Source: Xiphias gladius (Eukaryota; Chordata; Actinopteri; Istiophoriformes; Xiphiidae). Taken from it: DNA of 64,000 nt. The position numbers and the translations under genes were made by a program. The stretch is taken from assembly GCF_016859285.1 (NCBI RefSeq), contig NC_053412.1, positions 380,501-444,500 of the forward strand, read 5' to 3'. The notes under the pieces were generated by a model. That model saw only the letters and a list, made by a program, of their open reading frames with translations. It made no database searches and had not been told where the DNA came from. Below, one piece after another: positions 13,341-27,100 of the stretch (the stretch's first letter is position 1; each line of letters opens with the position of its first letter).

Positions 13341-14920
13341 TAAATGAATTCAATGAGTTATCATTGGGAAGTTACAGTGTAATCAGTTTAGGAGCAGTTA
13401 GATCAGTCAGCTGTTGGCAGCTAGACAGTTTGAGAGGAGGAGGGATAGAAGGAGGGATGGATGTAGAAGCGATGGATGGTTGGATCGATGGATTATCTGA
13501 GCAACCAATCGACAACTCCAGTCTTGACTGTCGATCTCTCTCTGCTCCCCACAGATCCATACAATTAAAAAGTAAGTCAGTTTTCAAAAATGACCGCCAG
13601 ATCTTCCACACATCCCCTTTCGCGGCTTGTCTCCCTGTCCTCCTCCTCCTCCTTGTCGTTTCCTTTCTTGCTGTTTCTCTCTTGCTTTCTGTGCTGCTCT
13701 CACTCGAAACCCTGTTAATCCTTTTACTGAACCACAGGAGGAGGAGAGAAGTCCGAGGGAGGGAGATTACACCTGTCTTACTGAATCTGTGTCAAACCAG
13801 GTGAGACTGTAGAGAGAGAGGCCAGTCATTTCAGTCACTTTAAGTCTTTAGCTACCAGTTGGGTTACTCGATTAACTAAGTCATTGATTTTCTAAATTGA
13901 TTTTGATGAGCAGCACATAAAGATTACAGAAATGGTTTATTACAGACAATAATGTAGTTTTAATCATCTGTAATGAAATTTTAAGTGTTTATTAATGTCC
14001 AGTATTTGTTCTACCTTCTCCTAAGAAGACATATTTTATATTATTACAGCTGTGTTTTACTACATTTTCATTCGTCATCTGTTTATATAGAAGTATCTAC
14101 TTGGTTACTAGTTTGATAATCAGTTTACTGTTTATGTCATTTTATGAGCAAAATGACCATAAAAAATTCCCTTGCTTCAGTGTTTAGGAAATTACGATGG
14201 CCGTTTTTCACTTTTTAAAGATATGTTATACACTAAATCAGATTAAATACGAGTTGTGTCCTATTGCCCCATTTACAACTGTAAAAAGTTTAAAACCACA
14301 GGTCAGTTTTTCTTTTTCTGAGAAAATGACTGAAAATATGAGGAAATTGGTATGAAACTGCGGGCTTTATGTTATTATTTTAGTTTTATTAATGACCAAT
14401 AACATGGTAATTTTTGGTCATTTTCGCCCTTTTTAAAAATATTTTTAATTGGTTAACGATGTATTTTCTACATCTGCTGACTCTGTTATCTGTGTTTTAA
14501 CAGATCTGGTTTGGATGCTACTTTTTTTTTTTTTTTTTTTTTTTTTCATTTTTTTCCAAATGTGCCTGATCGATATTTGTCCAGGCCAGTTTATCAGCCA
14601 ATAATAGCTTATTGCTAATATATCGGCTCATATATGTGTCGCCCAATAAGAAAGTGCAGTACAGAAGCGCTTTGTAACATGTCCAGCTCAGTTCTTTTAA
14701 AAACTAATTTTAGGAAAGAAAACTTATTTGAAAAATAAATATCAGCCTATACACATTTATTTACCTGTAGCCAGGTAAATAAATAAATCACATTATTCAA
14801 TCATGTATGTATGTAAGCATTTTGGTTGTAAATCAACACATGAGCTGATAGACAGGCACAGAGACGAGGGAGGACAATGTCTTCTCTTAAGCACACATAA
14901 TATCCGGTAAGCCCCTTACC
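13341..14920. other. Intergenic between divergent genes, no gene recognised
   Basis: AT-rich sequence. A poly-T run lies at 14522-14546. The 146-residue frame starting at 13364 is low-complexity and has no family features. Confidence 0.55.
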
Positions 14921-15121
14921 TGTCCTGCTAAAATAAACCTCACCTAGGTGCAGGTGAAACCGGACGTGTTTCTGCCGCCGGCTCTTGAACGTCCGGTGTG
15001 AAGGCGGAGCCGCAGTTATAGCTGGACTGTAAACACCGCCTAGCCGTTAGCCCTCACAGCTAACCCGACTTTTAGTGCAGTGTTCAGAAGTGCATCAGAA
15101 GTGTGCGACTGTAGAGGCAGA
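14921..15121 (+). promoter_or_regulatory. Probable promoter and 5' leader of the TINF2-zinc finger gene
   Basis: A GC-rich island with several CpGs sits in AT-rich sequence and ends at the four-base coding exon ATGG at 15122. No TATA box was identified. The role is inferred from position. Confidence 0.4.
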
Positions 15122-18100
15122 ATGGGTATGTGTTGATAATGTTTGTTCCTCAACCGGCTGCATTTTAATCAGGAACAGTTTCATTTGTCTGGCTCATTAG
15201 TGAACGTTAGCCAGATAGCCAGCAACTTGTGTAGTTGTTCGTTGGACCGATACGAGCCAAACTCCATGCAAAAAAAGTTGCATTTTTGAAATACTTTGGT
15301 CTAAGGAAAAGGTAAATACTTAGAAGAACATATCGTAACAGCTATTTTGAGTCGGTTGTAGTTACTTGTTACTTCGGCATATGTGTGACAAATGTGTACG
15401 CGATTATTATATGAAAATTTATCTAAAATTGCATAACGTTATGTAGCGTTAGTGGGCTATTTTACCTGCTAGCACTAGGGTGGCTGTCCTCTAAGCCAGA
15501 ACTGATTTTTATTTTATGAATGCAGCATTCTTAATAATATGCATTAATTCATCAAAAATGAACCAGCACTAAATGGGCACACGGTCGGATCCGGGGCTGA
15601 GATTAACACGGTTTTGTTTAAAATTGATAATTTGGCGAAATTCCGCGATTCAATTAATATTGGACACATGCCTCGTTGAATACAGATTTGAAATTAATTA
15701 GAAAATGTATTAAATCCAGTTTTCCTAAGTATTCTTCAGTCGCTAGCAAGCAACGACACCTTAAACTAATATATTTTTAAATTGAATTTGGCTGCCCACC
15801 TGCCAAACTCCATCCTTTTTGGCAGTAGTCAGATGTGACGCCGGTTGATCCCATGATAAACCCGGGATAGTAAATGTTCATAATATGATGAAATGAAGTA
15901 CTGCATGCAGTATTAAGCATGTGCTGAATGGAAGGCCGGTTGTGCAGATATAGACATTGTCTCAAATTCAGTTTTATTAACTATCGCTTACCCATTAACA
16001 AGCAACAAAACCTTAAATACTGGGATTCTTTTCAAGGGGTTTGGCTGGATTTCATTCCCAACCAAACTCAACACTTTAATTTACAAAGTCTGACCTCTGT
16101 GGCAATAGTCAGATGTGAAATTAACAATTTCGCAAAACTACGTTCTAGGTCCTCTGTTGGACATTATGCCGAATTGAAGACAGATTTGTACTTATTTAGA
16201 AAATGGCTTAAACCCAATTTAATTAGGTTTTGCTTGCACAGTAATAAACACCGGAACCTTGACTACTGATATTTTTTAATGTAGTTTGGCTGGAAATGGA
16301 ACCCAGCCAAACTCCATGCTGAAAATTCCAAACGTTACCCACTGTGACCATGTTGGAAGAAGAAATAGTTTTGTCTACTAAATTGTATGTCAAAATCCAT
16401 CTTACTAATGGTTTGTTAGTGTAACTACTAAGATGACTAATGCCCACTTGCTATTAAGCTGTGGAAGTACAAGCACCTAAATGGGCATTATTATTTAATG
16501 TTACATCTCTGCCTTACCTGCTGAAACAGCCACTGGGTGAAAAGTATCTTAACCTAACAGTAATATTATATTTCTGGATGGGCATTTTCAAAGAAATATG
16601 CCCCCAAATTCCAAATGCATATTAATGGAATATTCTCCAAACCTCAACTAAACCATCACAGCAAACTGTAAATTGAATTATGATAATGTTGTTTATGATG
16701 ATGATAATAGGCTTTTTTCCCCCAGCAGACTTGTCACTATTATTAGATTCAAGTGTCCCAGTAAACCAGGACGCACAGTACCAGGACCAAGAGACAGACT
16801 CAGCTAAATGGGATTCAGCCATCCTCGATGTTATTACAAACATCAGTGCTTTCCCTACTGTGACATGTCAACATGTTCCTCCTCTCCCTCACCAGGGTCC
16901 CCTCTCCCCCTCTCCTCACTGCGTCTCCTTGTCCCTCCTCTCCGCCTGCTGACGGCAGCAATGTGGCAGGTCGCTCGGAAGCAGAGCGTGAAGCATTATG
17001 GGATGTTGGAGGACTTTGTTTCCCTCGTAACCGAGGCAGTCCCACAGCTGCTTACAGACAGGCAGAGGAGCTTGCTGCTGCTGGCTCTGAGGACCAAGGT
17101 TTGTGTTTTATTGTCTTTAATTCTGCTTCTGGATATGTTATCTAGAACAGGAAAAACTCCCATTAATGCAGGTGTAAATGATATCTGCACAGTGAGACCA
17201 CCTTTTCTTTATTAAATCAATTCATAAAACAAAAAAATACAACAAACACCGGACATAGAAGTGCCTTGGTACTTCTAAATAACAGTTCAAAGAGTTTTAC
17301 AGTATTAAAGTCCAAAACAAGACATTAAGAGAAAGCAGCTCAGTTTTGAAGATGAGCAGAGAGACATTTCCACACAGGTGTGAAATGGGCAGTGTTGAGC
17401 TGGAAAATTTAACTCTAAGTTTATAAAAGAAACATGTTACAAGGACAATTTCTGTGTAAAGTCTTAAAATGTATTTCTTTGACTTTTTTTGGCCGTATCA
17501 GAAATCCCACCAACAGCCCAAGGGTTCAGGACCAAATAGCTGTTAACAGATGAGAGTATTTAAATGGAGAGCACTTAATAGCATCGTAAAAACTTTCAAG
17601 TGTCCTGTAAGTTTAAAGCTGCAAGAACACAATAAAACATAAAACTTGTCATAGAAGGAAGTGTCCTGGTAAACCAGCATGAACAATACCAGGACCCTAA
17701 CACTGCAGCTAAATGGGATCCAAACATTGTTAGTTTTATCATTTATGCGTGTGCTTTTCCTACTGTGACATAACAAAATGTCCGCTGTCAGTGGAGTGCA
17801 AACTGTCCATTCCTCTCGAGTACTTGTAGTTTCAGGTGCTCGGTATACTGCCAGAATGGCTGAAGAAAAAAAAAAGAGCCCCAGTCATCCAGAATAACTG
17901 CAAATGCCTGTCTGAGTCTGTAGGAGCTTCAGCTTCCGTTGAGCATTTTATTAAATCTGCAAAAAACACACTCATGTTGATGTTGTGCATGCTGCCTCAT
18001 GCTAGCACACCTGAATGCAACAGAGCCATAATTATCATCGTCATTATTATTATTATTATTATGAGAAAGACCTGAGGCTGTTTTCTGCCTTGACATGTCC

Positions 18101-21100
18101 ACTGTAGGAACAGTGTGTTATTGGGAGTAGTTGAGCTCAACGAGTCACTTGAATTGGGCGAAAGAGAAAAGTGAAAATTATTAACGCTAGGTTGAAAAAC
18201 CTCAGTCCCACTCTGTTCTTATTTTCTCATTGTTCTGTCTTTGACATGTTTCCTGATTTAAATCATAACTTCTTCATTTTAAATTGTGTTTTATTTAAGG
18301 AAAGTGTTCATGCAGCTTCATAAGACAGCTGCGTTAGGACCACATTTAGCTTCATTTGACAAGGTTTACTTATTTTAGCGCTGCAGTGATTAGTTGTTCA
18401 ACAGAAAATTAATCAAAACAACACTAATGCTGTTCTGAATATTCTCTACTATCCCGATAGGAAAATAAATAATCACAACAAAAGATTTTTGAACAGTTTT
18501 TCAAGTTGTGACTGAATTTCCTAACCCAGGCAGCTGGAAATAACGTCTGTCTGTGCTCTTTCTGTCCAACATAAGAGAAATATCAATGCATTATTAAGTA
18601 TAAAGGAAAAAATACTACAACTTAACATCAACATAGACAAATATAGCTTGTAATAAAAATTTTTTTGTATGTTGTATAATTCAAGCAAAAACATAATTTT
18701 CCGGCTGTCATCTATGTTTGTGTCAGAAAACTTAGTCATGAGTTAATTTTTTTTGATCCAGGTGGTTAGAAGAGTCTTGAAACCTGCAGTAACAGATTCT
18801 TTTGTCTACTTGTTGGCAATAGAAACCCATAATGATTCACCTGGATCCGGTCTTTGTACTCCCTCTTCTTTTAGCACTGGTTTCGGTCTCCAACAGCTCC
18901 TGAGGGAAACTTCTTGCTCTTTAGCTTCCAAACGCTCCACTATGTTCAGCTGGTCTCTGGCTGTGTCCGTCTGCTGGTTGCTGCTCAGCAGGTAGTGGAC
19001 GGTGGCTTTCTACAGCTGTTTCTCTGAAAACATCTGCCTGCTGCATGAGAGCGGTGAGAGTGAACCAGAGCAGCAAACAGATAAACAATGAGCTGAAACT
19101 CAGTGTAAAGCTCTTTAAAGCCGAGGGGAGCTGCAGATTCGGCTGATCATTCTGTGGGGGTTCACACTGCTATTAAAAAATAAACACTATAGATGGTTTA
19201 AGGATTGAGACAATACCTTCAGAGCAGCAGTAAGTGTTTTCAGACATTGGGAAACGGATGCTGAAACAGTTGACAGGCTGGTTTGGCAGTTTTCTCTTCC
19301 ACAAAACCCGTCTGAGGCCATGAAAGTCCAGAAAATACAAAGTGACATCTTTACTCTGTCCTTGCTTCAGGTGACCCTCTCTGACCCGGACCCCCAGGCT
19401 GTCCACACTCACCTGGACAGGATCCGCTCCATCTCCAAGGCAACGGTGAGAGAGGAGGGCTCTAACTGTGTCTTGCAAATACAGCTGTTTACTACACTTT
19501 GTTGATGTTTGAGTGTAAAAGAAGTAAAAATTAAGATTAAGATAATCCTCAATTGCAGCCCTAAAAATAATCACATGACCATGTGATTATTTTTAGGGCT
19601 GCAATTGAGGTTTATTTTCATTGCCAATTAATCTGCCAATTATTTTCTTGATTAATCATTTTGTCTATAAAAACGCCAGTTAAAATTTCCCAGAGCCCAA
19701 GGTGACATCTTCAAATGTTGAATCTTCACATGTGAGAAGCTGGAACCAGCAAACATTGGACATGTTTGCTGAAAAAATGACTCAAACCAATTAATTGATT
19801 ATCAGAATAGCAGCAGATGAATTTTCTGTCGATCGACTAATCGTTGAGGCTCTAACACATTGGTGACTTTATGAGTTGACGTAGGCTGACTGAATTCCCC
19901 CTTAAACATGTGACCAGACTACAGTGGATTTTGGGACATGGAGGAGCAAAGTCCTCCGGGTTCTAGTAAAACAAGCTGTTCTGATCAAGTACAGTCCAGG
20001 TTGGACAGGAACCTGGACTGAACTGGATCCGGAAAATCGTACTCTTTGTGCTTTAACTTTTAAATGTGTTGTTCTTTCTTCGTGTCAGATTGTTGAGAAA
20101 TTTCCTGTTTCTGCATCTTAGTTGGATTTGTCTTTACTCTCTTACTTCATCTTAACTAGGCATTTTTATACTCTCATCAGTATTTTGCATGTTTTTATGG
20201 TGCGTGACCATTTCAGTCTTTGCTTTTTGGTTTGTATTTATTGTTGTAACAGTGACCTTCCCTCTCGGTCCCTCTTGAAAAAGATAAAGGAAAATACAAG
20301 TAACGATTGATTCCATTTTTCTGAGCCCTTAGTCTGACACAGTAATTATAGAGTAATAACTATATTTTAAATATTCCTCAGAGGGTTTTACAGGTTATGA
20401 AACATTCAGGAGTTCAAGAAATGGGACTGTTTGTGTTTGTTCTCTCAGCAGCCGGATGAAGAGGTAGACGAACGGTGCTCGGCTCTGTTGACTTTACTGA
20501 CTGATAAGCTGAGCCCTGCAGACAGACAGCGCCTCCTGCAGGTCAGTGCTTAAAACAGCAGCATTGAACAGGGGATTTCCAATAACAGTATTCAGTGGTG
20601 TAGCACAAAGATCAGGGGCCCCGTGCCCTTTCGATATAACCATCGTCATGTCTGAATCAACAAGTAAACACATGCAGTTGTAGTGATTATTAGGTTGGTC
20701 AGTATTAAAGTGTTTGTTTATAATGCATTAAAGAAATCTCAGCACATGTTTTATAACTTACTATAATTACTGTGAGTAGTCACGTAAAATAATAACACAT
20801 TCTGAGTAATTAAACCCTCCATCTCCTCACACTGCCTCTTCTAACATCCAGGAACTGCCTGACCTCAGATATTCTTTATGTACCAACAGAACTTGGCAAA
20901 ACTGGTTTCAGGTTCCTTTTTAACCTGCACTCAAACTACGCTCCTTCATACCCCTTGGAGATTTTAAAACTTTGTTATCTGATGGTTTTTATGACTCTTA
21001 CAACAGATGTGTCTTAGCTGTGGTATTTCTGGTTGCTGATAGTGTGTTTGACTGGTTATGGATGTTTTCTCGTGCTCAGGTCTCAGATCTCAATCTCAAC

Positions 21101-24100
21101 GAGAAGACCTGATTAAATAAAAAACGTTTCTGATGTTGCTGAAGGTTTATTTGCATCAGTTCTGTTTTTGAACACTGATCAAAACACTGCGGCCAACTGA
21201 CAATTTGCAGAAGTTATTACTGCCTGTCATAATGTGTGAAGGGTATGTACATAGAAGTTCATGGTAGTCAAGTGTAAACTGCTGAAAATGACTGTTTGAA
21301 ATGCCTTTTTAGTTTTCTGAGCACAAGTTGTCTGACATCCTCAGCAACACGAAGGGTTCTAATATTGTGGTAGACACATAATCAAGTAGCTAACGCACTG
21401 TGCTAGTCCTGTACATTTTCAAAATTACATATGAAAACCATGTTTTATTTGCAGGCTTTGTGAGGGCCCCCCTCATGCCGGAGCCCTGGTAACTTAGTAG
21501 GGCGACCCTGAAATGATTCTCTCTCTGCTGGTCTCTGTTTCAGGAGGTGTTTAACCAGAGTTTTGACTCTGCCGCCCAGTCTCTCATATCTGACTTCTTG
21601 TCCAGGATCGACCAGCTTTTCCCTGTCCCCGACTTCAAACAGGTGCTCAGTGAATCCTTCCCCACGTGCAAACAGAGTCATCTTGTGTAAAACGTTGGTT
21701 AGAGGTTTTGAAATGGAGGTTGTAGGGTCTAGTATGTGGAGCAAGAGAGTATTTGATCATAAACCAAAGTAGTGCACCAATTCAAATGTTGACCTGATGG
21801 TGGCGCTAGATCAGGGGCTAAGTCTGACACCGAACTACAATTACTACAATACTTTGGGGGATGTAAACAGTAAGATCATTCCATTCAGTCAAACCGTCCC
21901 GTTAAAAGCTGCCGAACCAGCGGTGATCAGCTCCTGTTGCAGCGCAGCCGTGGACGTTCAGACAACTGTCACTGGATCACTGCGATACCGAAGGAAACTT
22001 AAACACAGGAAGATTCTGAGGCAAGTTATCAGCAAGCTGAAATACTGCCACGCCCATGACCTCTGTCTCTCTATTACTAGCGTCGCCTCCTGCTGCTGCC
22101 ATCTCTAATGAGCGTAGGTCCCGGGAGACTGTTTCAGAAAAGGCGAAGTATGAAATAAGTGAGGAAAATCATGTGTGATTGATTAGAGATTGACTTCTGT
22201 TCTGTTGTCATAATGGTAAAAATAAAAAAGTAGCTGCTTTAACGAGAGCACGCAGAACACATGGCAACACCAAGAGATGCGTTTCCTGACGTCTGTGTCG
22301 CGATCATGCCTCCGTGTTTTTCCATCCCTACAGGTGTGTTCAAGCCGTAACATTTCGTCTTTGTCTCTTTCAGGCTGCTTTCTGGCTCGATGCTGCTCCC
22401 GGTGGTCTCGAGGACTGCCTGCAGGAGGCGGACCGGGAGGATCTGAGGGAGCTGCTGACCAATCAGAGCTGTTTACAGGGCCAAGCAACCACCACAGGTA
22501 CTCAATCAAATGGGAACAGAATTAAAGCGTGAAAAATTTGATTTTCTTTGCTGGTTCAGTGGACATGAATTTCATTTTATTTATTGTTATTATTTTTCCT
22601 CAGTGGGTTGTGACACCGAGAAGATCCTCCTCTCCGCCTGGTCCCACCCCCTCTTCACCAAACTGACCGATCCTTCACCTCCTCCCGCCGACGCGGAGAT
22701 CCAGTCGGAGCCTCTCCCGGGTGTGGTTAGCCCCACGCAGCTGGATGTGGAGCTGGTAAAGGTGGAGGTGGTGGTGATGACAGAGGATGAACAGGAGGAG
22801 GTAGAGGAGACTGTGATCGCTCGGACCATGTCGCCAGTCGAGCAGGAGGCGTCCAATGAGAGTTCAGCGTTGGGCGAGGAGGAATGCTCCGTCACGCCTG
22901 TGATCCTGGAGGTGGACAGGTCAGACATGTGTTTCCCCTCATGTAGAGTGTTTTAACAGTTTATGTGCTGCATCCAGTAAACGCCACACACGCTTTATGA
23001 TCGTCACAGTAACGCTTTATTTTACAGGTCCTCTTTTGTCCAGATCATTTCCTTCAGACTTGCCTCGTAATTTACCGCAAAAAAGATCAGTTTTTTTAGC
23101 TGTTAATTACATAAGGGAAACGGAGGAAGTTTTAGTTATTAAATACCTGCTCCTTACGTTTGAGTTTGTCAGGATAAACTAGGAAATAATGTAGCAGGTA
23201 AGTGAAAAATTGTTCATAAACAGAGTTGAATGTGGAGCTGCTTGGTGATGAGTAAATATTCATGTAACTGACGACTGTGCTGCATGTTGGTTGAACTGCC
23301 CTGAAATTCCTTAGTTTTGTGTTTCGCGACCAACAAATAAAACACACTCACAAGACTGAGCAGTTACACTTACACATGTTTCTACCTCATGTCCACAGAC
23401 GGGTTCTGTAAAGTAAAGCGACTCAGTGTCGAACATCTAAATCTTAATCAGGAATTAAAAAGTTCTACTTGTCTTTCTAGGAAACTCTGATGGATACTGG
23501 CGTCAGTTTATGAAATATTTTTCACTGACCTACTACATCGTTTCCTAATTAATACTTAATAACTGTAGCAACTGACACTTGTAATTAGGACCAAATTTCG
23601 AATATGTATCCCAGTAATTTACAGGAAAATACATGCAAATGTTTAGGAAATAAGGAGGAAAGTTTCCAGGAAATTAGCTGGAAAATACAGGACCCTTAAA
23701 ATAAAGTGTAATCATCACCACTGTTTTCTGTCAGGTTGAAGGACTCACCTGGAAACTTTGCAGACCAGTCAGAAGACACAGGTAGAAGACACACACACAC
23801 ACACGAACCGAACAAACTCACTCAACATCTTATTTATCCAACTCCCACTTTTCTTCACAGTCGACCAATCAGATCAGTCCTGCTCTGAGGTCACAGCTAA
23901 TGCCCTGTACAGCATTTCCCATAATTCTCAGCGTGTGGCTCACAAATGTCCTCATTGTGGCAAATGTTTCATCTACCGTTCTCAGGTGAGTGTGTTCACC
24001 TGTCTGCCTGGGATGCCACCACGTGCAGCTGTAGCATTAAATTTGTTACTTAAGATTATGGTGATTTCTTTTTTATTTTATTTATTTTTTTCTCTCTCAG

Positions 24101-27100
24101 TTTGAATGACCTGTTTGAGTCAGGACTCGCTTCCAGGTAGACACTACTTTTTAGAGTAATGTCCTTTAGTATGAGGCCGTGTAGAGCCAGCAACAATAGT
24201 AGCAGCAGTTTTAGCAGTTGACTGGACCCTGTAACACTTTCACATTAACAGACCAACTGCAGCAGCACAAGGTTCAACTGGAAATAACTGGAAGTGTGCC
24301 AACTCATCCCTTTCTATTTTACCTGTAACTAGAACCGTGTTATGTGGTTAAATCCAGGAAACGTCTTGGGAGATTATTTGGAAATAAACTGGAATTTACG
24401 GTGCGTTAAAATAAAGAGTTACCAATCCCTTTTACAACTCTGTCTAAACCGTAAATATTGTTCCATATGCAGAAAGGAGGTAATAAAAAGACTTTAATAA
24501 ACCAGGACACAGTGTCTGCAAAGCTCACTAATTAACACACTGTGTTTTTGTACGGATCAAACAAAGTATAAATATGACATTTCACCATTACAGGAAGGGT
24601 TATGTGCCAAACTAAAGAAATTTACAGGTTAGTCAGTGAGCTGTAGAGGTGCCGGTAGGTAGATTGTGTTACCTTTGGACAGAGCCAAGCTAGCTGTTTC
24701 CCCTGTTTCTACTCTTTATGCTAAGCTAAGCTAACAGGCTGCTGGCTGTAGCTTCATATATAAAAAACAGACATGGGATCAATCTGAACATCTAACTCTC
24801 AGCAGGAAGGCAAATAAGTGTATTTTCCTAAATGTCGAACTACTCCTTGAAACAATCTGCTATATCTCGTCTTTAAAGAACGAGCTTATAGTAACAGTAG
24901 CAGTTATAACAGTGGTGGGAGTTGTTGTAGTTCTAGTAGTACATGTACTGTAGTTTTAGTAGCAGTTGTACCAGTACTAGTAGTGATTTTACTAGGACCA
25001 ACGGTCCAGTCAGCTCATTAGTGTGACTGTCTACAGGTGATCCGTCACCTGCGTACCAATAAGTCCTGCGGGTCGGCCTTAACGGCGAAAGGAGCTGTGA
25101 ACCTGCAGGGTCAACCTGGTAGCCACGACGAAGAGCCCCGCCCCCCGGAGCCCCGCCTCACGGAGTCCCGCCCCCCAGAGCTCCGCCTCACGGAGCCCCG
25201 CCCCCTCAGGACCCACTCCTGCTTCCAGTGCAACGCCGTCTTCAAAACCAAAGCTGAGCTCCTGTCACACCAGCGGAGCCACCGGGCCCGCCCAGTTTAC
25301 CAGTGCAGCCAGTGTGACAAGGAGTTCCACCACCTGTCCAGCCTGACCAATCACAAGCAGACCCACCTGGACAGAGGAGGGTTCACCTGCAGCAGGTGCG
25401 ATAAGGTGTTTGAGTCGGCCAAGGAGAGAGACGCCCACAGACTGCAGCACCGGCTGCCCGACCTCACCTGTACGGTCTGCGACCAGACCTTCAGCTCTCA
25501 GACTCAGCTGCTCCGACACCTGCAGACTCACTCTGTGGAGGGAGCTGAGCCCTGCTACAACTGCCGCTTCTGTGACCAATCCTTCTCAGGTAACTTGCAC
25601 AGGTAGATGGGTGGGATTAACACCCTTGGAAGCATCCGGCTGCTCTATACCAATACATTACATTTATTATGCTCAGTACAAGTTTTTGAACCCTCGGTCT
25701 GAAAAGCAACAAGTAACTGCAGCGGTCGGATAACCGTGCAGTAAAAAGTACAGTGTTACCCCATTACGCTTCGTTGGTATGAATTTTATATTATGGAAAA
25801 ATAATCTGCCGATGCTTTTTTCTAGTAATCATGAATGAAACATTTTAAAAATACAAAATCCACCGGGAGAAAAGTGACGTCTTAACAGGTCTTGTTTCGT
25901 TCGACCCAAAGAAAACCTCAGATATTGAGTTCACAGGGATCCGTGACAAAGAAGAGCAGCTTCTCGTCTGAGAGGCGGAAATCTGCAAATGTTTGGCATT
26001 GGATGATCAAAATAGTTGCCGATTGCTTTTCTTATTAATTGACTAGTAGTTGACTGCTAGTGTCAGCTCGGGTACAGTCTAATCAGCTCAGTCTGCTGAT
26101 GTGGGTCCTGTGATACAGTTGAAATCTCCAGAACAAGCCAGTAAGTGGAATTTCATGTCATTGTGAGTCACCAAAGCTCATGAATTAACCGTCACATTCG
26201 TCCCTGCTCTCCAGGAGTGACCCAACTTCGCATCCACCAGCGCACACACACTTTCCGCTCGTACCAGTGCGACCAGTGCAACAAGACGTACGGCTCCCTG
26301 ACCGGCCTCCATTCACACCGGGCCAGCCACACCACCGAGAGCCGCTTCCTGTGCCCGCAGTGTGGCAAACGCTTTAAGACCCGGGATGGGCTGGAGGGCC
26401 ACCTGAGGACGCACACCGGGGAGCGGCCCTACCGCTGCCCGTACTGCCCCAAAGACTTCACCGCGCTCGCCGGCCTCAATGTGCACGTGCGGCGGCACAC
26501 CGGGGAGCGCCCGTATGTGTGCACGGTGTGCGGAAAGGGCTGGCCGTCCGGAGGTGACCTGCAGAAACACATGAGGACCCACACGGGTGAGCGGCCGTAC
26601 GTCTGCCAGGACTGTGGGAAGGCCTTCTCCATCTCCTGTCACCTGACCGAACACCGGCGGATACACACCGGTAAGAAAACAGGAGTGTGTGTTGTCCCAG
26701 GTACAGGTGAGATGCTGAAATATGATCCAGAAGAACTCTGTAGCGAACAGGAAAGTCGTCACCGTGACAACCAGTTTATTATTTAACAGTTGGTCAGTTC
26801 ATTTATTAGTCGTTTGACAGTTGAATTAAACAGCAGCAATTGTGATAATTGATTAATGTTTCGTCACTTTTCAAACAGAAATGCAGAAATGTTGTAGCCT
26901 GACGTTTTAGCTGCTTTTACCCGTTTTACAGGGAATCTTCTTTTTAAACGTGCGATACAGATCATTTTTATTTTATCACCTTTTTATTTGGCGTTTTGAC
27001 CGTGGATTAGAAAGACAAGACGTTTCACGATGTGACTTGGGGCTATGGGAACTTGTGAATGGCATTTTCTTCCGTTTTAAAAAAATAACTGCTGCTAGTC

